A stretch of 64,000 bases of DNA, from NCBI GenBank assembly GCA_964616145.1, contig CAZTRD010000002.1:1-64000 (forward strand). Reading direction: 5' to 3'. Both the position numbers and the translations under genes were made by a program. The notes below the pieces were generated by a model. The model was not told where the DNA came from. It made no database searches and saw only the letters and a list, made by a program, of their open reading frames with translations. This DNA comes from JAQTNP01 sp964616145 (GTDB lineage Bacteria; Patescibacteriota; Minisyncoccia; Minisyncoccales; PEYH01). Positions 16,244 to 25,521 of this stretch are shown piece after piece (position 1 is the stretch's first letter; every line of letters starts with the position of its first letter).

Positions 16244-18316
16244 TTATTGTAGCATTCCCGTTGTCAACGGATTATAGTTCATTTTCATCTCTTCTCCATC
16301 AGAATATCCATCTTTATCCGTATCTTTATTCTTCGGATCAGTCCCAAGATATGCTTCAAAGGTATCGCTCAAACCATCTTTATCGCTGTCTATTTTATTC
16401 TGAGCTTTAGCCTCTAATGATACATCTGTTTTATCGCTGGTGTTCAATCCAGATGCATAGATTAATCCTGAAGCACCGCTTTTATACAACAAATATGATA
16501 ACCTGCTTCCTGGTTTGTATACAGGAATTACCATCTGATATGTTAATTTGTAATTATCGTCAGCTGTCTTCTCATATCCGTATGCTTGCTTGGTAAAGAT
16601 ATCTTGAGGAATATTTTTCAATAATGGGCTGGAGTCCATCGATGAGCTGGTTGGATAAACTACTTCTAATGTATTCCCTGTCTTTTGAGCACCAGTATTT
16701 AATTTCTTTATCTCTCCCCTAGTCAGTTTTAATTGATCCAAGAAATCAGGATATTTCCCAGCTAGATTTTTGAAAGTGCTCAAATCGTATCTGAGGTCGT
16801 AAATATTATTCTCCTGCTGCTCAAACAAATATTCCTCTTTACTCATCCCAACGATTGATAGATATGCATCTTCCATGCTCATTGATTCTGTGGGAATAAT
16901 AATATTCGTATCTTTATTGATATTCTTCAAATTTATAACAAGGGATAGCACTACCATATTTTCATTTTTAGAACCCTCCTCGGGAACTAAATTCAGGGAA
17001 AAAGATGCTTTTACCGGATATCCGGTACTTCTGGAAATATATACATCTACCAGATATTGCTGATTAAGATAATCAATCAATAATAATGTTGATTGAGAAT
17101 TCAAAGAATCAAATATTTCCTGATCAAATTTGATAATTGTCTTGTCTTGGAATTTAAGTTGCAAAGCATTAGTAATATTAGTGTAAAAAGAAGGTAGTTT
17201 GTCTTTATTCACTTTAAACTGGTAATGATACACTTTTTCTTTGTCTAATATCTCTTTTGTCGGTTCACCTGCCAATTGTATTATCTCATCTTGCTTCGCA
17301 ATGTTACCGATAATCTTCAATTGTTCCGACAAAGAATCTACTTCTTCTTGTTTTTCCGAAAATTCTAATGGAATATATCCATAGGAAGAAACATTGTCTA
17401 AATCATCTTTTGATATTTTAATCCATTTTTCCTTGATGCCAGATAAATTAATGAATGGTAATCCCGGGAAAGCGTTTAATTTAAAATATATCTCATCATT
17501 TTTAACCAATGATTCCGCCTCTATATTCAAAATTAGATCCTCGTAATTGATATTTGCCCCTATTTTTAATGTTGCGGCATTATCCTTTTGCAAGCTTCCC
17601 GATGTGCTGCCCGTAAATGAGAAATCGCCAGGTAAGTTTCCGGCTAATCCGATCAATGCATCATACCAATATATTAAAAATGGTTTTGGGGGAGTAAGGG
17701 TTGTCGTATATGGACCATATGATTTCTCATTGAAAGTTATTTTTGTATTATCTTTTGAAGCATAATAATATACCCTATCTAACGCTGCTTCTGTTTCAAA
17801 AGTAACTATCAATGAGAAAGTTTTTCCGTCAGAAGAATATTGATATGGTTGTCCGCTGGGATCTTGCAACTCAATCCCTGCATCTATTAATGTCTTAGGA
17901 TATTTTTTCTTTGAAAATTGATATGTTCCTAATTGGGAAATTATATCTCTGGTATTTAATAACCTAACACTATCTCTCTGGTATATCATTGATAAAGCAT
18001 CGTATTCAGAATCAGAGAACACAAAGACCTTTGAATTAGCATCTTTTGCGGCTGATTTAAGATTTATTGAAAAATCATATGTTAATGTTTCTATCGTTGA
18101 TAGTCTTTCTACCGCTTTGTTTAATAATGCAGCGTAATTAGAGTCGACAAAGGGCCATATCTTAAGAAAATATGCCGCAGCTACTAATCCAACCAGTAAT
18201 ATCACAGCCGCTCCAACGAATATAAGGCCAAGTGTTAAATGTTTATCTCTTTTAATCTTTGGCCTTGAAGCTAAAGGATTATTAGGATTAAATGAGTAAT
18301 ATTGATCGTTTTCCAT
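16244..18316 (-). CDS. Membrane-anchored protein with C-terminal calcium-binding repeats
   Basis: A 690-residue protein. A cytoplasmic lead of about 25 residues precedes one transmembrane helix (LGLIFVGAAVILLVGLVAAA). A large extracellular region follows, including a pilin-like segment (RLLNTRDIISQLGTYQ, KKYPKTL, QDPSGQPYQYSSDGK) of the kind seen in type II/IV pseudopilin cores. The C-terminus carries two thrombospondin-type-3 calcium loops, DSDKDGLSDTFE and DTDKDGYSDGEE. It is probably a surface structural or lipid-binding protein of unknown role, typical of CPR genomes. Confidence 0.7.
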   Translation of the reverse strand: MENDQYYSFNPNNPLASRPKIKRDKHLTLGLIFVGAAVILLVGLVAAAYFLKIWPFVDSNYAALLNKAVERLSTIETLTYDFSINLKSAAKDANSKVFVFSDSEYDALSMIYQRDSVRLLNTRDIISQLGTYQFSKKKYPKTLIDAGIELQDPSGQPYQYSSDGKTFSLIVTFETEAALDRVYYYASKDNTKITFNEKSYGPYTTTLTPPKPFLIYWYDALIGLAGNLPGDFSFTGSTSGSLQKDNAATLKIGANINYEDLILNIEAESLVKNDEIYFKLNAFPGLPFINLSGIKEKWIKISKDDLDNVSSYGYIPLEFSEKQEEVDSLSEQLKIIGNIAKQDEIIQLAGEPTKEILDKEKVYHYQFKVNKDKLPSFYTNITNALQLKFQDKTIIKFDQEIFDSLNSQSTLLLIDYLNQQYLVDVYISRSTGYPVKASFSLNLVPEEGSKNENMVVLSLVINLKNINKDTNIIIPTESMSMEDAYLSIVGMSKEEYLFEQQENNIYDLRYDLSTFKNLAGKYPDFLDQLKLTRGEIKKLNTGAQKTGNTLEVVYPTSSSMDSSPLLKNIPQDIFTKQAYGYEKTADDNYKLTYQMVIPVYKPGSRLSYLLYKSGASGLIYASGLNTSDKTDVSLEAKAQNKIDSDKDGLSDTFEAYLGTDPKNKDTDKDGYSDGEEMKMNYNPLTTGMLQ

Positions 18317-18343
18317 AATAATTGATAATCATTTATTATATCA

Positions 18344-18769
18344 TTATTTCAAAAAGAGAAAACAACAAATAGCTATTAAAAATCCAAGTTCTACAATCCA
18401 ACCCCAAGAAAATTCATTCTGTATTCCTAGATGAAAATCAAAGAAAATGCGTTTCAATAGTTTTTTTCCTGTAAAAATTTCTATAATAAAGAAGAGGTCT
18501 GGAAAAAGAGATAGGATGAATACCCCTATTATTAAATATATGGACGGAGAAAAGTAAAGAATAAAACGAACTAGAAGTATTATTGAAAGGATTAAATCCG
18601 TACTGCCTAAAATTATCTTTTTAGATTTTGATATCTTTGGAATATCAAAATGGGGTATCATATCAACCACCCAATGGCTTAAAAAAGCCAATATTAGAAC
18701 CTGAAAAGGATTATTGGGAAATAATTTTACGATTAGTAATCCTATCGCTGTGTGTAAAAGAAAAGTCAT
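18344..18769 (-). CDS. Integral membrane protein, DUF457-like
   Basis: A 141-residue hydrophobic protein with about four membrane spans. The segment FLSHWVVDMIPHFD resembles the His/Asp motif of YdjM/DUF457-like inner-membrane putative hydrolases. It ends 6 bases before the next gene upstream, so it shares an operon with the PsbP-like protein. No activity can be assigned. Confidence 0.5.
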   Translation of the reverse strand: MTFLLHTAIGLLIVKLFPNNPFQVLILAFLSHWVVDMIPHFDIPKISKSKKIILGSTDLILSIILLVRFILYFSPSIYLIIGVFILSLFPDLFFIIEIFTGKKLLKRIFFDFHLGIQNEFSWGWIVELGFLIAICCFLFLK

Positions 18770-18775
18770 ATTTTT

Positions 18776-19414
18776 CTATTTCTTTAAAATAAAGCTGTTA
18801 GCAATATTGGAGAAGGTTTCTGTATAACCAGCCCAATCGCTTGCTGTAGTATTAAAAGATATTACCCAAACATCATCCCCCTTCCCCTGAATAACCACTA
18901 TTAAAACCTTAAAGTTTACATTTTGTTGAATTAGCTCTGCCTCTATTGCATAGGCGGAGCTTTCATTTATCACAAGCTCTTTTTCATTTGAGAAAATAAT
19001 GTTTGAAATTGTTTTTCCTAATCCATCTTTAACAGCCTGCATGTATTCTTTTAATGATTTACCTCCTAAGGCATCTTTACTTACAGCAACATAGCTTTTG
19101 AAATTAATAGCTTTGGCTGCCGGATCTGTGATATTTTCTTTAGAATTAACAGCCATTGCAGTTATACCTTCAATCGCATCCGTTTTTATCCAACCGGCTG
19201 GCAGATTTAAAGAGAAATCGTTTGTTACTAGTTTGTTTTCGGTTTGTTCTGTATTCGAAGAATCCCCTTCCTCAATATTTTCTTGATTATTCGGTGAAAT
19301 TTCGTTTTGATCGATACTCTCTGGTTTGTTTTGTCTAAAAACAAAAAAACCAATCAAGATTAATACTGCGACAATTAATATAATAATAGCTAAAATTATA
19401 TTTTTGTTTTTCAT
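18776..19414 (-). CDS. Membrane-anchored PsbP/DUF1795-like protein
   Basis: A 212-residue protein with an N-terminal anchor (IILAIIILIVAVLILIGFFVF), an acidic and asparagine-rich linker, and a domain starting FSLNLPAGW, typical of PsbP-related (DUF1795) domains in bacteria. The last strand ends FSNIANSFILKK. It is probably displayed on the outer face of the membrane. The role is unknown. It lies 5 bases after the PLP-enzyme gene in the same transcript. Confidence 0.6.
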   Translation of the reverse strand: MKNKNIILAIIILIVAVLILIGFFVFRQNKPESIDQNEISPNNQENIEEGDSSNTEQTENKLVTNDFSLNLPAGWIKTDAIEGITAMAVNSKENITDPAAKAINFKSYVAVSKDALGGKSLKEYMQAVKDGLGKTISNIIFSNEKELVINESSAYAIEAELIQQNVNFKVLIVVIQGKGDDVWVISFNTTASDWAGYTETFSNIANSFILKK

Positions 19415-19419
19415 GTTTT

Positions 19420-20457
19420 TTAATTAATGGTTCGTTCAGGAAATATTGTTTTCCCAGTATTAATTATCAGCATCTTTCTATCCTTTGGCAATTTATCTTC
19501 AATCTGAAGCATTAAAGCTAATCCAGCTATACCAGAAGGTTCGCAATCAACTCTATTTCCCCTGGCTATTTCCATAGCCTTATCCAGGTAAATTTCTTGG
19601 ATAATGAATACATTCGATTCAGCTCCTATATATCCCTTTTGTATGGCTAGTTTGATCCATCTGGTATCAAAATGCACAAAAGGACGATGGGGAGAATATA
19701 GTTTATCAGCTTTAGTATTCGGATTGTTAGTAGTAGCTCCAAGGAAATTACAATTTTTAATATGTTTTGGATCTGTTTTTAGGCGTTTATCATGAAAAAA
19801 TAAATTCTTTGCCTCCTTCACTGCTATATTTACGATGTTCTCATAAAGATTACCTGTCCCGTACGGGATAAAAACATAATCAGCAGTTTCATTGAATATT
19901 TCATAGCTCATCCAGTCGTAGAAAACATCAAACGGTCCCAAAGATATGTCAGAAGTAATATCAATCCCATTGATATTGTTTGTTATTTCTAAAATATCAT
20001 TTGTAGATAAAACACTTTTAGAAAGATCTGTTTCATATATCTCACATCCTATTTTTTCTAGCCCGTTTTTTATCTCTTTCTTTGTTCTGTAATCAATAAG
20101 AACTTTAAGATTCGGTAGATTATATTTTTTAAACATTTGCTGAACCGCATTAGCGGCCGAGCCAGAACTGATAATAGACATCCTAGGCAATTCTTCAATT
20201 CTTCCTGCCTTTTTAGATTCTAATAATCTTTTATACGTTACAACCATTTCCCAAGCCATTCTGTCTTTATGAGTTCCTGTTGGATTAACACTTTCATCTT
20301 TTAGATAAACATTATTAAAACCAGGAACAGAAATCTTTTTGGTTGGGGTTGAGGGCCAATGAGGATTATCTGGAGGAAACTCCGGTTTATCCGGCTGATC
20401 TTCAGACGGCACCTTAATAGATTTTAGAATATTTTCTTCTATTTCTGTTAAAGCCAT
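19420..20457 (-). CDS. Threonine synthase-like PLP-dependent enzyme
   Basis: A 345-residue fold-type II PLP enzyme. The Schiff-base lysine lies in NPTGTHKDRMAWE (about residue 60-72), matching NPTGSFKDR in threonine synthases and related beta-eliminating enzymes. The phosphate-binding loop region is SSGSAANAVQ, and the C-terminal INTGKT fits the cofactor pocket. Reaction specificity cannot be read: threonine synthase, cysteine synthase or diaminopropionate ammonia-lyase types remain possible. It is co-transcribed with the flavoprotein gene 5 bases upstream. Confidence 0.75.
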   Translation of the reverse strand: MALTEIEENILKSIKVPSEDQPDKPEFPPDNPHWPSTPTKKISVPGFNNVYLKDESVNPTGTHKDRMAWEMVVTYKRLLESKKAGRIEELPRMSIISSGSAANAVQQMFKKYNLPNLKVLIDYRTKKEIKNGLEKIGCEIYETDLSKSVLSTNDILEITNNINGIDITSDISLGPFDVFYDWMSYEIFNETADYVFIPYGTGNLYENIVNIAVKEAKNLFFHDKRLKTDPKHIKNCNFLGATTNNPNTKADKLYSPHRPFVHFDTRWIKLAIQKGYIGAESNVFIIQEIYLDKAMEIARGNRVDCEPSGIAGLALMLQIEDKLPKDRKMLIINTGKTIFPERTIN

Positions 20458-20462
20458 ACGTT

Positions 20463-21038
20463 TTAGAAACTGTCCTTTATCTTCAAAACCATTTCTTCTA
20501 GATTCTTTTCTATATCAGGATTAAAGCCATTTTCAAAAATATCATTTAAATTTCCATTCAATTCGCTTTTTGATTGAAAACTTTTAGCAGCAATGATATT
20601 AACTCCTAAAGTTTTAACAAAATTATCCGTCAGATTTTTTAAACAAACGTCTATTTCTTGAATAACATCTGCTCCAATAGCGATAACTATTGCTTTTTTA
20701 TTCGATAAATCGGTTTTTGAAGTAAAAAGGATACTACATCTGTCTATAAAATTCTTGAATAAACCTGTGGGCATCTTAAAATAATTTGGTGAGATAAATA
20801 CATAGCCATCGGCGTTTTTCATTTTTTCAAGAATCTCTGACATATCGTCTTTTTTAGAACAACCCAGATTTTTATTACAAAATTCAACACAACCGTCACA
20901 TTTTTCAATGTTCTTTTCCCGTAATAGGATAATTTCATTATCTATTCCCTCTTTTTCAAATATTTCCTTAAGCTTATTTAAAATTGTTTCTGAATTCCCT
21001 TTTCTTGGACTGCCACAGATACTTAATATTTTTGGCAT
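20463..21038 (-). CDS. NADPH-dependent FMN reductase / iron-sulfur flavoprotein family
   Basis: A 191-residue flavodoxin-fold protein. The FMN phosphate loop is CGSPRKGNSET near the N-terminus and the flavin-binding turn is ISPNYFKMPTG. A cysteine-rich insert, CDGCVEFC plus GCSKKDD, is typical of the iron-sulfur flavoprotein branch. It likely reduces FMN or shuttles electrons in the cytoplasm. First gene of the operon ending with the DUF457-like protein. Confidence 0.8.
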   Translation of the reverse strand: MPKILSICGSPRKGNSETILNKLKEIFEKEGIDNEIILLREKNIEKCDGCVEFCNKNLGCSKKDDMSEILEKMKNADGYVFISPNYFKMPTGLFKNFIDRCSILFTSKTDLSNKKAIVIAIGADVIQEIDVCLKNLTDNFVKTLGVNIIAAKSFQSKSELNGNLNDIFENGFNPDIEKNLEEMVLKIKDSF

Positions 21039-21255
21039 ATTTTTAAAAAGATTGCTTTGGATATTTGCGAAATACTAAAACTTACAATGAAAATTTATAT
21101 CTTGAAATATTTTTCGGGAATATCGAAATGATCTCTATCATCATTAATTCTTGTTAATTTTATTCCGAAAACCGAAAATGTTAGAAGGTATTCCATGATA
21201 TCAGTATGATTAATATATCTTTATGCATGTTGAACGCTATGTGTGTATAAACCTA

Positions 21256-21283
21256 TTGACCCATATTCTTAGTATGTTATACT
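21256..21283 (+). promoter_or_regulatory. Extended -10 promoter of the DUF3800-linked small RNA
   Basis: TTGACC at 21256-21261 and TATACT at 21278-21283 are spaced by 16 bases, with TGT directly before the -10 (extended -10). This is one of the best promoters in the window, yet no coding frame follows it. Confidence 0.7.
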
Positions 21284-21289
21284 TAAATT

Positions 21290-21353
21290 GGTCGAGGGGA
21301 AATCCTCGCCCATCAAAAACGGACTTCATCCATAAAAACGGAAGTCTTTTTTT
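21290..21353 (+). ncRNA. Candidate 64-nt small RNA convergent with DUF3800
   Basis: Starting about 7 bases after the -10, the transcript would fold into two hairpins. The first pairs CGAGG and CCTCG (21293-21308). The second pairs GACTTC and GAAGTC (21322-21346) and runs into a T-run, a terminator. The 3' half is antisense to the last codons and stop of the DUF3800 gene. From memory, several structured RNA families have been reported next to DUF3800 genes, so a functional partnership is plausible. Whether this RNA belongs to one of them cannot be told here. Confidence 0.6.
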
Positions 21354-22156
21354 GTTTCTTTCGGAAAAAATTTTAATCCAATCCCATCTATTTGAGGTCC
21401 TAATCTATCTTGATCGGACGAAGCGATAATGGTGGAATGATAATAAAGTTTTGGGGAGGAAATTTTATCGAACCATTCATATTCTCCTGCTTTTTTATTG
21501 TATTCAAAAACATTATAAATCGGATAACAAAATAAATCCGCAATTTGTATTCCTACTGTTAGTTCTGAATCTGAAAACAGAATCTTTTCTATAATTCGCG
21601 GGCAAGGTTTCCAAAAACCTCCTTTTTGCCACCTCAATAATTGGTGGGTATTATTGAGCTCCTTATCTATTTGCTTTTTATCAACTACCCTACCCTCTCT
21701 TGGATCAATAATACACAAACCAAGAGCGTTTTTATATTGTAAAAAAGTTTGAAATCTTTCCAAGAGAAAAATATATGCGATCTCGTATGGGTTTTGAGAT
21801 GGATATTGAGTCCAATAACCCTTTTTATCAATTATTGAAGAAATTAAAATGACAGGGATAGATTTAAGAAAAGCCTGAATATCTTTTTGCAAAGCAGCAT
21901 ATTGAACTTTATCGTACAATTTTATAGGAGAAGACTTATTGGGGTCGGTAATATTTGGGTTTGCATATCTTAAAAAATTAGATTTTATTTCTATATCGGG
22001 ATTCTGGTAATATTTTTTCTTTATACATCTAAGTTGTGCCTCAATCTCTTGTTTATCTTTTTCATCGATAATACACCCAGAAACAACTAAAACCTTGCTG
22101 CCACCTTGTTCAAGCATTGAGGTATCCCCGGATTCATCTATATACATTAAATACAT
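21326..22156 (-). CDS. DUF3800 domain protein
   Basis: A 276-residue protein with the family's N-terminal acidic motif YIDESGDTSM, a predicted RNase H-like metal site. A second conserved block follows (RCIKKKYY), and then GIQIADLFCYPIYN near the C-terminus. DUF3800 proteins are uncharacterised but frequent in defence and mobile islands, often beside structured RNAs. Here a strong plus-strand small RNA overlaps the last 28 bases of the gene. The gene begins the accessory island. A hairpin lies upstream at 22280-22295. Confidence 0.85.
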   Translation of the reverse strand: MYLMYIDESGDTSMLEQGGSKVLVVSGCIIDEKDKQEIEAQLRCIKKKYYQNPDIEIKSNFLRYANPNITDPNKSSPIKLYDKVQYAALQKDIQAFLKSIPVILISSIIDKKGYWTQYPSQNPYEIAYIFLLERFQTFLQYKNALGLCIIDPREGRVVDKKQIDKELNNTHQLLRWQKGGFWKPCPRIIEKILFSDSELTVGIQIADLFCYPIYNVFEYNKKAGEYEWFDKISSPKLYYHSTIIASSDQDRLGPQIDGIGLKFFPKETKKDFRFYG

Positions 22157-22325
22157 AAATTGGATTTAATTTCTTCTTTTACAAACTCTCGTTAACCGCT
22201 CTGCTTATCCCCTGTTAACTTCTATCAACGATGCTAACCATCGTGAACAACGTTAAAACCATAATCCAGAGGTCAAATGGGTATGTTTACATACCAGATC
22301 TGAATCTAAAATGATTATTAGGGAA
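22157..22325. other. Intergenic stretch with a perfect 6-bp hairpin
   Basis: There is no ORF. GGTATG (22280-22285) and CATACC (22290-22295) form a hairpin with a TTTA loop between the DUF3800 gene and the next gene upstream. It could be a weak terminator or operator. Nothing else is recognised. Confidence 0.4.
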
Positions 22326-23060
22326 TTAAGGACCATAGGAGTCTACCTTATCTTGCTTTATTTCTCTCCTTTTCTTTTCCATCTCCTTTTTCTCTTTATC
22401 ATTATAAAAGAAAATTGCTTTGTCTATTTCTTGCATATCCAAATTAATACAGTCAAGAAACTCTTTAAATTGAGTTATTGAAACCAATTCGATAAAGTAC
22501 CTACGGTTTGGCGAGCCGTAAACATTACCTATTGTTTCTTTTTGAAGAATAGCATTTTCTAGATAAATCTTATCATTCTCGTTTTTACAAAATACTTTCC
22601 CATCGAAAACAACTACCAAATAATAAATTCCTCTTTCCTCTGATGTGTCCTTTCTAAAAGCAGAAAAGGATTGTAAGTTTTGATTAATCGCTTTATATAA
22701 GTCGTCACGGCCATCCTTAATTTTAAATATATTTTTATAATCATAAAAATGGAGTTTTCCATGCTCCTCTATCTCCGAAATTACATCGCAGGAAATGTTA
22801 TAATTCAATATAAAATTTCCGATTTCATTTACCCTATCATCGCCTAAATATATTTCCGTTTCTTGCGGTAATTCTTTACACTCAATAAACAACCTAGAAA
22901 CATATTTAATATCATCATTATTCTCTAATCCGAAACGTGTTGCAACTATGTCTTTTTCTCGTGGCTTACTCGTAACAGGATCTTTATAATCCGCCCCTGA
23001 TAATATTTTCCAACCTTCCCTTTTTAGGATTAATTCTGTTTGTTTTTCTAGATTAGCCAT
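22326..23060 (-). CDS. PD-(D/E)XK nuclease-like protein
   Basis: A 244-residue protein. Residues about 34-60 carry KPREKDIVATRFG and then RLFIECKEL, the D...ExK arrangement of PD-(D/E)XK nuclease folds. The rest is alpha/beta with a charged, helical C-terminus (DKEKKEMEKKRREIKQDK). Substrate and partners are unknown. It stands alone between DUF3800 and a membrane protein gene and has no visible SD. A restriction or DNA-repair role is possible but not shown. Confidence 0.5.
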   Translation of the reverse strand: MANLEKQTELILKREGWKILSGADYKDPVTSKPREKDIVATRFGLENNDDIKYVSRLFIECKELPQETEIYLGDDRVNEIGNFILNYNISCDVISEIEEHGKLHFYDYKNIFKIKDGRDDLYKAINQNLQSFSAFRKDTSEERGIYYLVVVFDGKVFCKNENDKIYLENAILQKETIGNVYGSPNRRYFIELVSITQFKEFLDCINLDMQEIDKAIFFYNDKEKKEMEKKRREIKQDKVDSYGP

Positions 23061-23150
23061 AAAAATTTAGATTAAGAATATAGATTTCCATATTTATATC
23101 CCAGACTTAAGCTCTCAGCTCTAATTTATTATAGTTTACTCTTTTTCGAA

Positions 23151-24650
23151 TTAAATTCCCAGATTAACAATAGGTCTTTGTTTAGTCCAAGGAAAAGAAA
23201 TAATTAGCTGTAACCCCGAAACATTTTTCGGAACCTCCCAAAAAATAGAACCTATCGCGACAGATGCAAACGTATAGCTCTCTGGCTGCACGGTTCCAAA
23301 GTCAAGCGAAGGAGATTGTAATGGAAGAGTCATATTTTGGGCTTTATTTTCTTGATCTATCAATACAAAACACGAAGATGTATAAGAAATCGGTTCGTTG
23401 CTAATGTCTACGATACTTATCTCAGCTGCGACATATTTATATCCATCTTTCGGTTTATAGAGATCCAAATTGGACGCATCAAAGTCGGAAAATCTATGTA
23501 CCCTAATGGCTAATTTGTCTTCTATTTGGATTCTGTCTCCGAGATTATAAATTTTAGGCAGTTCTTGTTTAACTTCACTAGATTTATTGGTTGTTGGTTT
23601 CTCGACGGATGGTTGGATGGGCTCCAATAAAACCTTATATATTTCATTAGTTCCAGTTTTGCCTATATTCAGACTATAATTTATAGCATCTTTTGGTATT
23701 TCATAGACAAAAAATCCATTTTCTTTTATATCAGGCGATAGTTTTCGTTGTTCAAAATAATTATCGATGCCTCCTATCACACCATCATACTCTTCATATT
23801 GTCGTCCCTTATCGTCAATCAGAAGAGCCCCATTAGTATTAGTAAATACGAAAGGCATATTTGTGGTATTGGTGATATCTAAGTTTATTACGACAAATTT
23901 TGTGTTTTCTTTAGCTACTTTCGGCGTCCCATAACTGCTACTTATTGTCTGTTTTTCTTCTACCTTATTTACTCTAAACTTTAAGGTAGTCAGCTGAATT
24001 TCATCTCCTATGTTTTTTTCTATAATGATAGATTTTTTGGGCTCCGTTTGTCCGTTTTCTTCTGTTGAAGTTGATCCCGATTGGGACTCATTAGGCATAA
24101 GGTTTGCAAACCTTTCTATTCTTGAAATTATCCAATATCGTTCTCCCACCTTCTTGGTAAAAACAATTCTAGCATCGTTGGGTAATTCGATATAAGCGGA
24201 ACCACCTTGTTTCTTAAGATTCTTTTGTTGCCAAGTGTTGAGCCAAAAATTTCCTTTTAAGCTAATAGTTTCTCCTTCTGTTGGAATCGCAAACCAACTT
24301 TCTACGCCTTTTTCTACTTGTTCTTTCACAACAGGTTTCATGCTTTCAGCTATCTGAAATCCAAACATCATATCAAGCGCTTCAAATCCTTGTATCCCAG
24401 AAGTATCGTTTACAAACTTACTTTTCAAATCCGTCCATACACCTTCAGATATCGCGTCAATATCTATATATTTAAATCCTAAATCTGTGTTATGTGTTTC
24501 GATAGCTTTTTTAATCTGTCCAACGCTATATTCTGGTGTTCCCATAAACCGATAGTGCCTGACGCCAATCGTTCCTAACACAACAACAATTATTACTATT
24601 ATTATTAAAGCAATTTTAATTTTTTTATTTATGATTTGTCGTTTAAACAT
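23151..24650 (-). CDS. Membrane protein with DUF2939-like and two DUF4352-like domains
   Basis: A 499-residue protein counted from the ATG at 24650. An earlier in-frame ATG at 24737 would read through a repeat element and is rejected. A KRQIINKKIKIA lead is followed by one transmembrane helix (IIIVIIVVVLG). Then come a DUF2939-like domain (GTPEYSVGQIKKAIETHN, about 25-130) and two DUF4352/TRF2-like beta domains (starting near IGDEIQLTTLKFRVNKVEE and LGDRIQIEDKLAIRVHRF). It is an extracytoplasmic anchored protein of unknown role. Confidence 0.65.
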   Translation of the reverse strand: MFKRQIINKKIKIALIIIVIIVVVLGTIGVRHYRFMGTPEYSVGQIKKAIETHNTDLGFKYIDIDAISEGVWTDLKSKFVNDTSGIQGFEALDMMFGFQIAESMKPVVKEQVEKGVESWFAIPTEGETISLKGNFWLNTWQQKNLKKQGGSAYIELPNDARIVFTKKVGERYWIISRIERFANLMPNESQSGSTSTEENGQTEPKKSIIIEKNIGDEIQLTTLKFRVNKVEEKQTISSSYGTPKVAKENTKFVVINLDITNTTNMPFVFTNTNGALLIDDKGRQYEEYDGVIGGIDNYFEQRKLSPDIKENGFFVYEIPKDAINYSLNIGKTGTNEIYKVLLEPIQPSVEKPTTNKSSEVKQELPKIYNLGDRIQIEDKLAIRVHRFSDFDASNLDLYKPKDGYKYVAAEISIVDISNEPISYTSSCFVLIDQENKAQNMTLPLQSPSLDFGTVQPESYTFASVAIGSIFWEVPKNVSGLQLIISFPWTKQRPIVNLGI

Positions 24651-24666
24651 AACTTTTTTTACGATG

Positions 24667-24833
24667 GCTGTGTGCCCCGGTCTAGAACTTGTACCTATCA
24701 GGCCGTTAAAGGGTCCTTGAGCCATAATTCTATCCAAGGATTAACCCGTCTCGGTCGGGGTCCATATTTAGATTCTAGCATAAAATGAGACAAATGAGAC
24801 ACGGGAAGGGGGTATATCGAAGTGTCTCATTTT
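24667..24833 (+). repeat. 167-bp structured repeat, copy R1
   Basis: It shares long identical blocks with 49505-49670 in the same orientation: GCTGTGTGCCCCGGTCTAGA at the start, CCGTCTCGGTCGG in the middle, and an AATGAGACA...TGTCTCATTTT hairpin at the end. Where the sequences differ, the pairing in the central stem is kept (TCCTT/AAGGA here). It lies between the DUF4352 protein and the 210-residue protein. It could be a non-coding RNA or a miniature mobile element. Confidence 0.75.
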
Positions 24834-24870
24834 CCTTAAACTTCTAGATATAATATAGCAAAATAGGATA

Positions 24871-25503
24871 TCATGAGAAAATATGGTGTGTCTCATTCTG
24901 AATTATCGAAGATATTCTTTTTATATGGTTTTCTGGTTTAATAAACTTATTTTTATCATGAACTACTTCCTTGTATTTTCTAACAAGAGATTGGCCCTCC
25001 TTTTTTCCTAAATGTAGTAAGATATATTGCCCTAAACCAAAAGGGAAATTATTATCAAAACGGTCTGTACTAAAACCATAAGCATGCTGACTAAATATGG
25101 GGTGAAACTTACTAAATTTATAACCCGACGGACACCAAGTAGACCGTCTGGGGTGATACATGTGAAAATACAAAATATCCCAATGCTTGCCTTCCATACA
25201 AACAGTTTCATAAATATCAATAGGATCGTTTATTTTTTCGATATTCATAGAATATAATCGATGACATAAAAGACCAGAACCGCATTCGCACCTTAACCTA
25301 TTTAAATATTTTATTTCACCCAAAACCCCATTAACTGGAATGGGATTATCGGGACTATGACCAAAATCTTTTCTATCATTAAATAGAGAGTCGCAATCCT
25401 TTCCTTTAATTGCTAAAGAATAAAGTCCCGGGTGTTCCCTTTTCAGGTCTTCATTTTGTTTTCCTAGAGATTCCTCAACAAATTTATTTTTTAAGAAATT
25501 CAT
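24871..25503 (-). CDS. Uncharacterised protein with an N-terminal Cys motif
   Basis: A 210-residue soluble protein. Recognisable features are NPIPVNGVLGEIKYLNRL, then CECGSGLLCHR, WDILYFHMYHPRRSTW and FPFGLGQYILLHLG. Residues C, C, C and nearby H could bind a metal. No known family is recognised. The final residues (NETHHIFS) are encoded by sequence related to the flanking repeat (TGTCTCATT), so the C-terminus may be a recent acquisition. It sits in the accessory island. Confidence 0.5.
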   Translation of the reverse strand: MNFLKNKFVEESLGKQNEDLKREHPGLYSLAIKGKDCDSLFNDRKDFGHSPDNPIPVNGVLGEIKYLNRLRCECGSGLLCHRLYSMNIEKINDPIDIYETVCMEGKHWDILYFHMYHPRRSTWCPSGYKFSKFHPIFSQHAYGFSTDRFDNNFPFGLGQYILLHLGKKEGQSLVRKYKEVVHDKNKFIKPENHIKRISSIIQNETHHIFS

Positions 25504-25521
25504 ATTATTAGCTAAGGCTAA

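Noticed and set aside
24651..24737. N-terminal extension of the DUF4352 protein reading MDRIMAQGPF
   Set aside because: The extension is encoded by repeat R1, which is also found at 49.5 kb without a gene. The ATG at 24650 gives a normal signal-anchor start.
24781..24833. Short direct repeat ATGAGACAA/ATGAGACAC as a possible CRISPR
   Set aside because: There are only two units, no spacers and no cas genes. It is part of a hairpin-forming repeat end.
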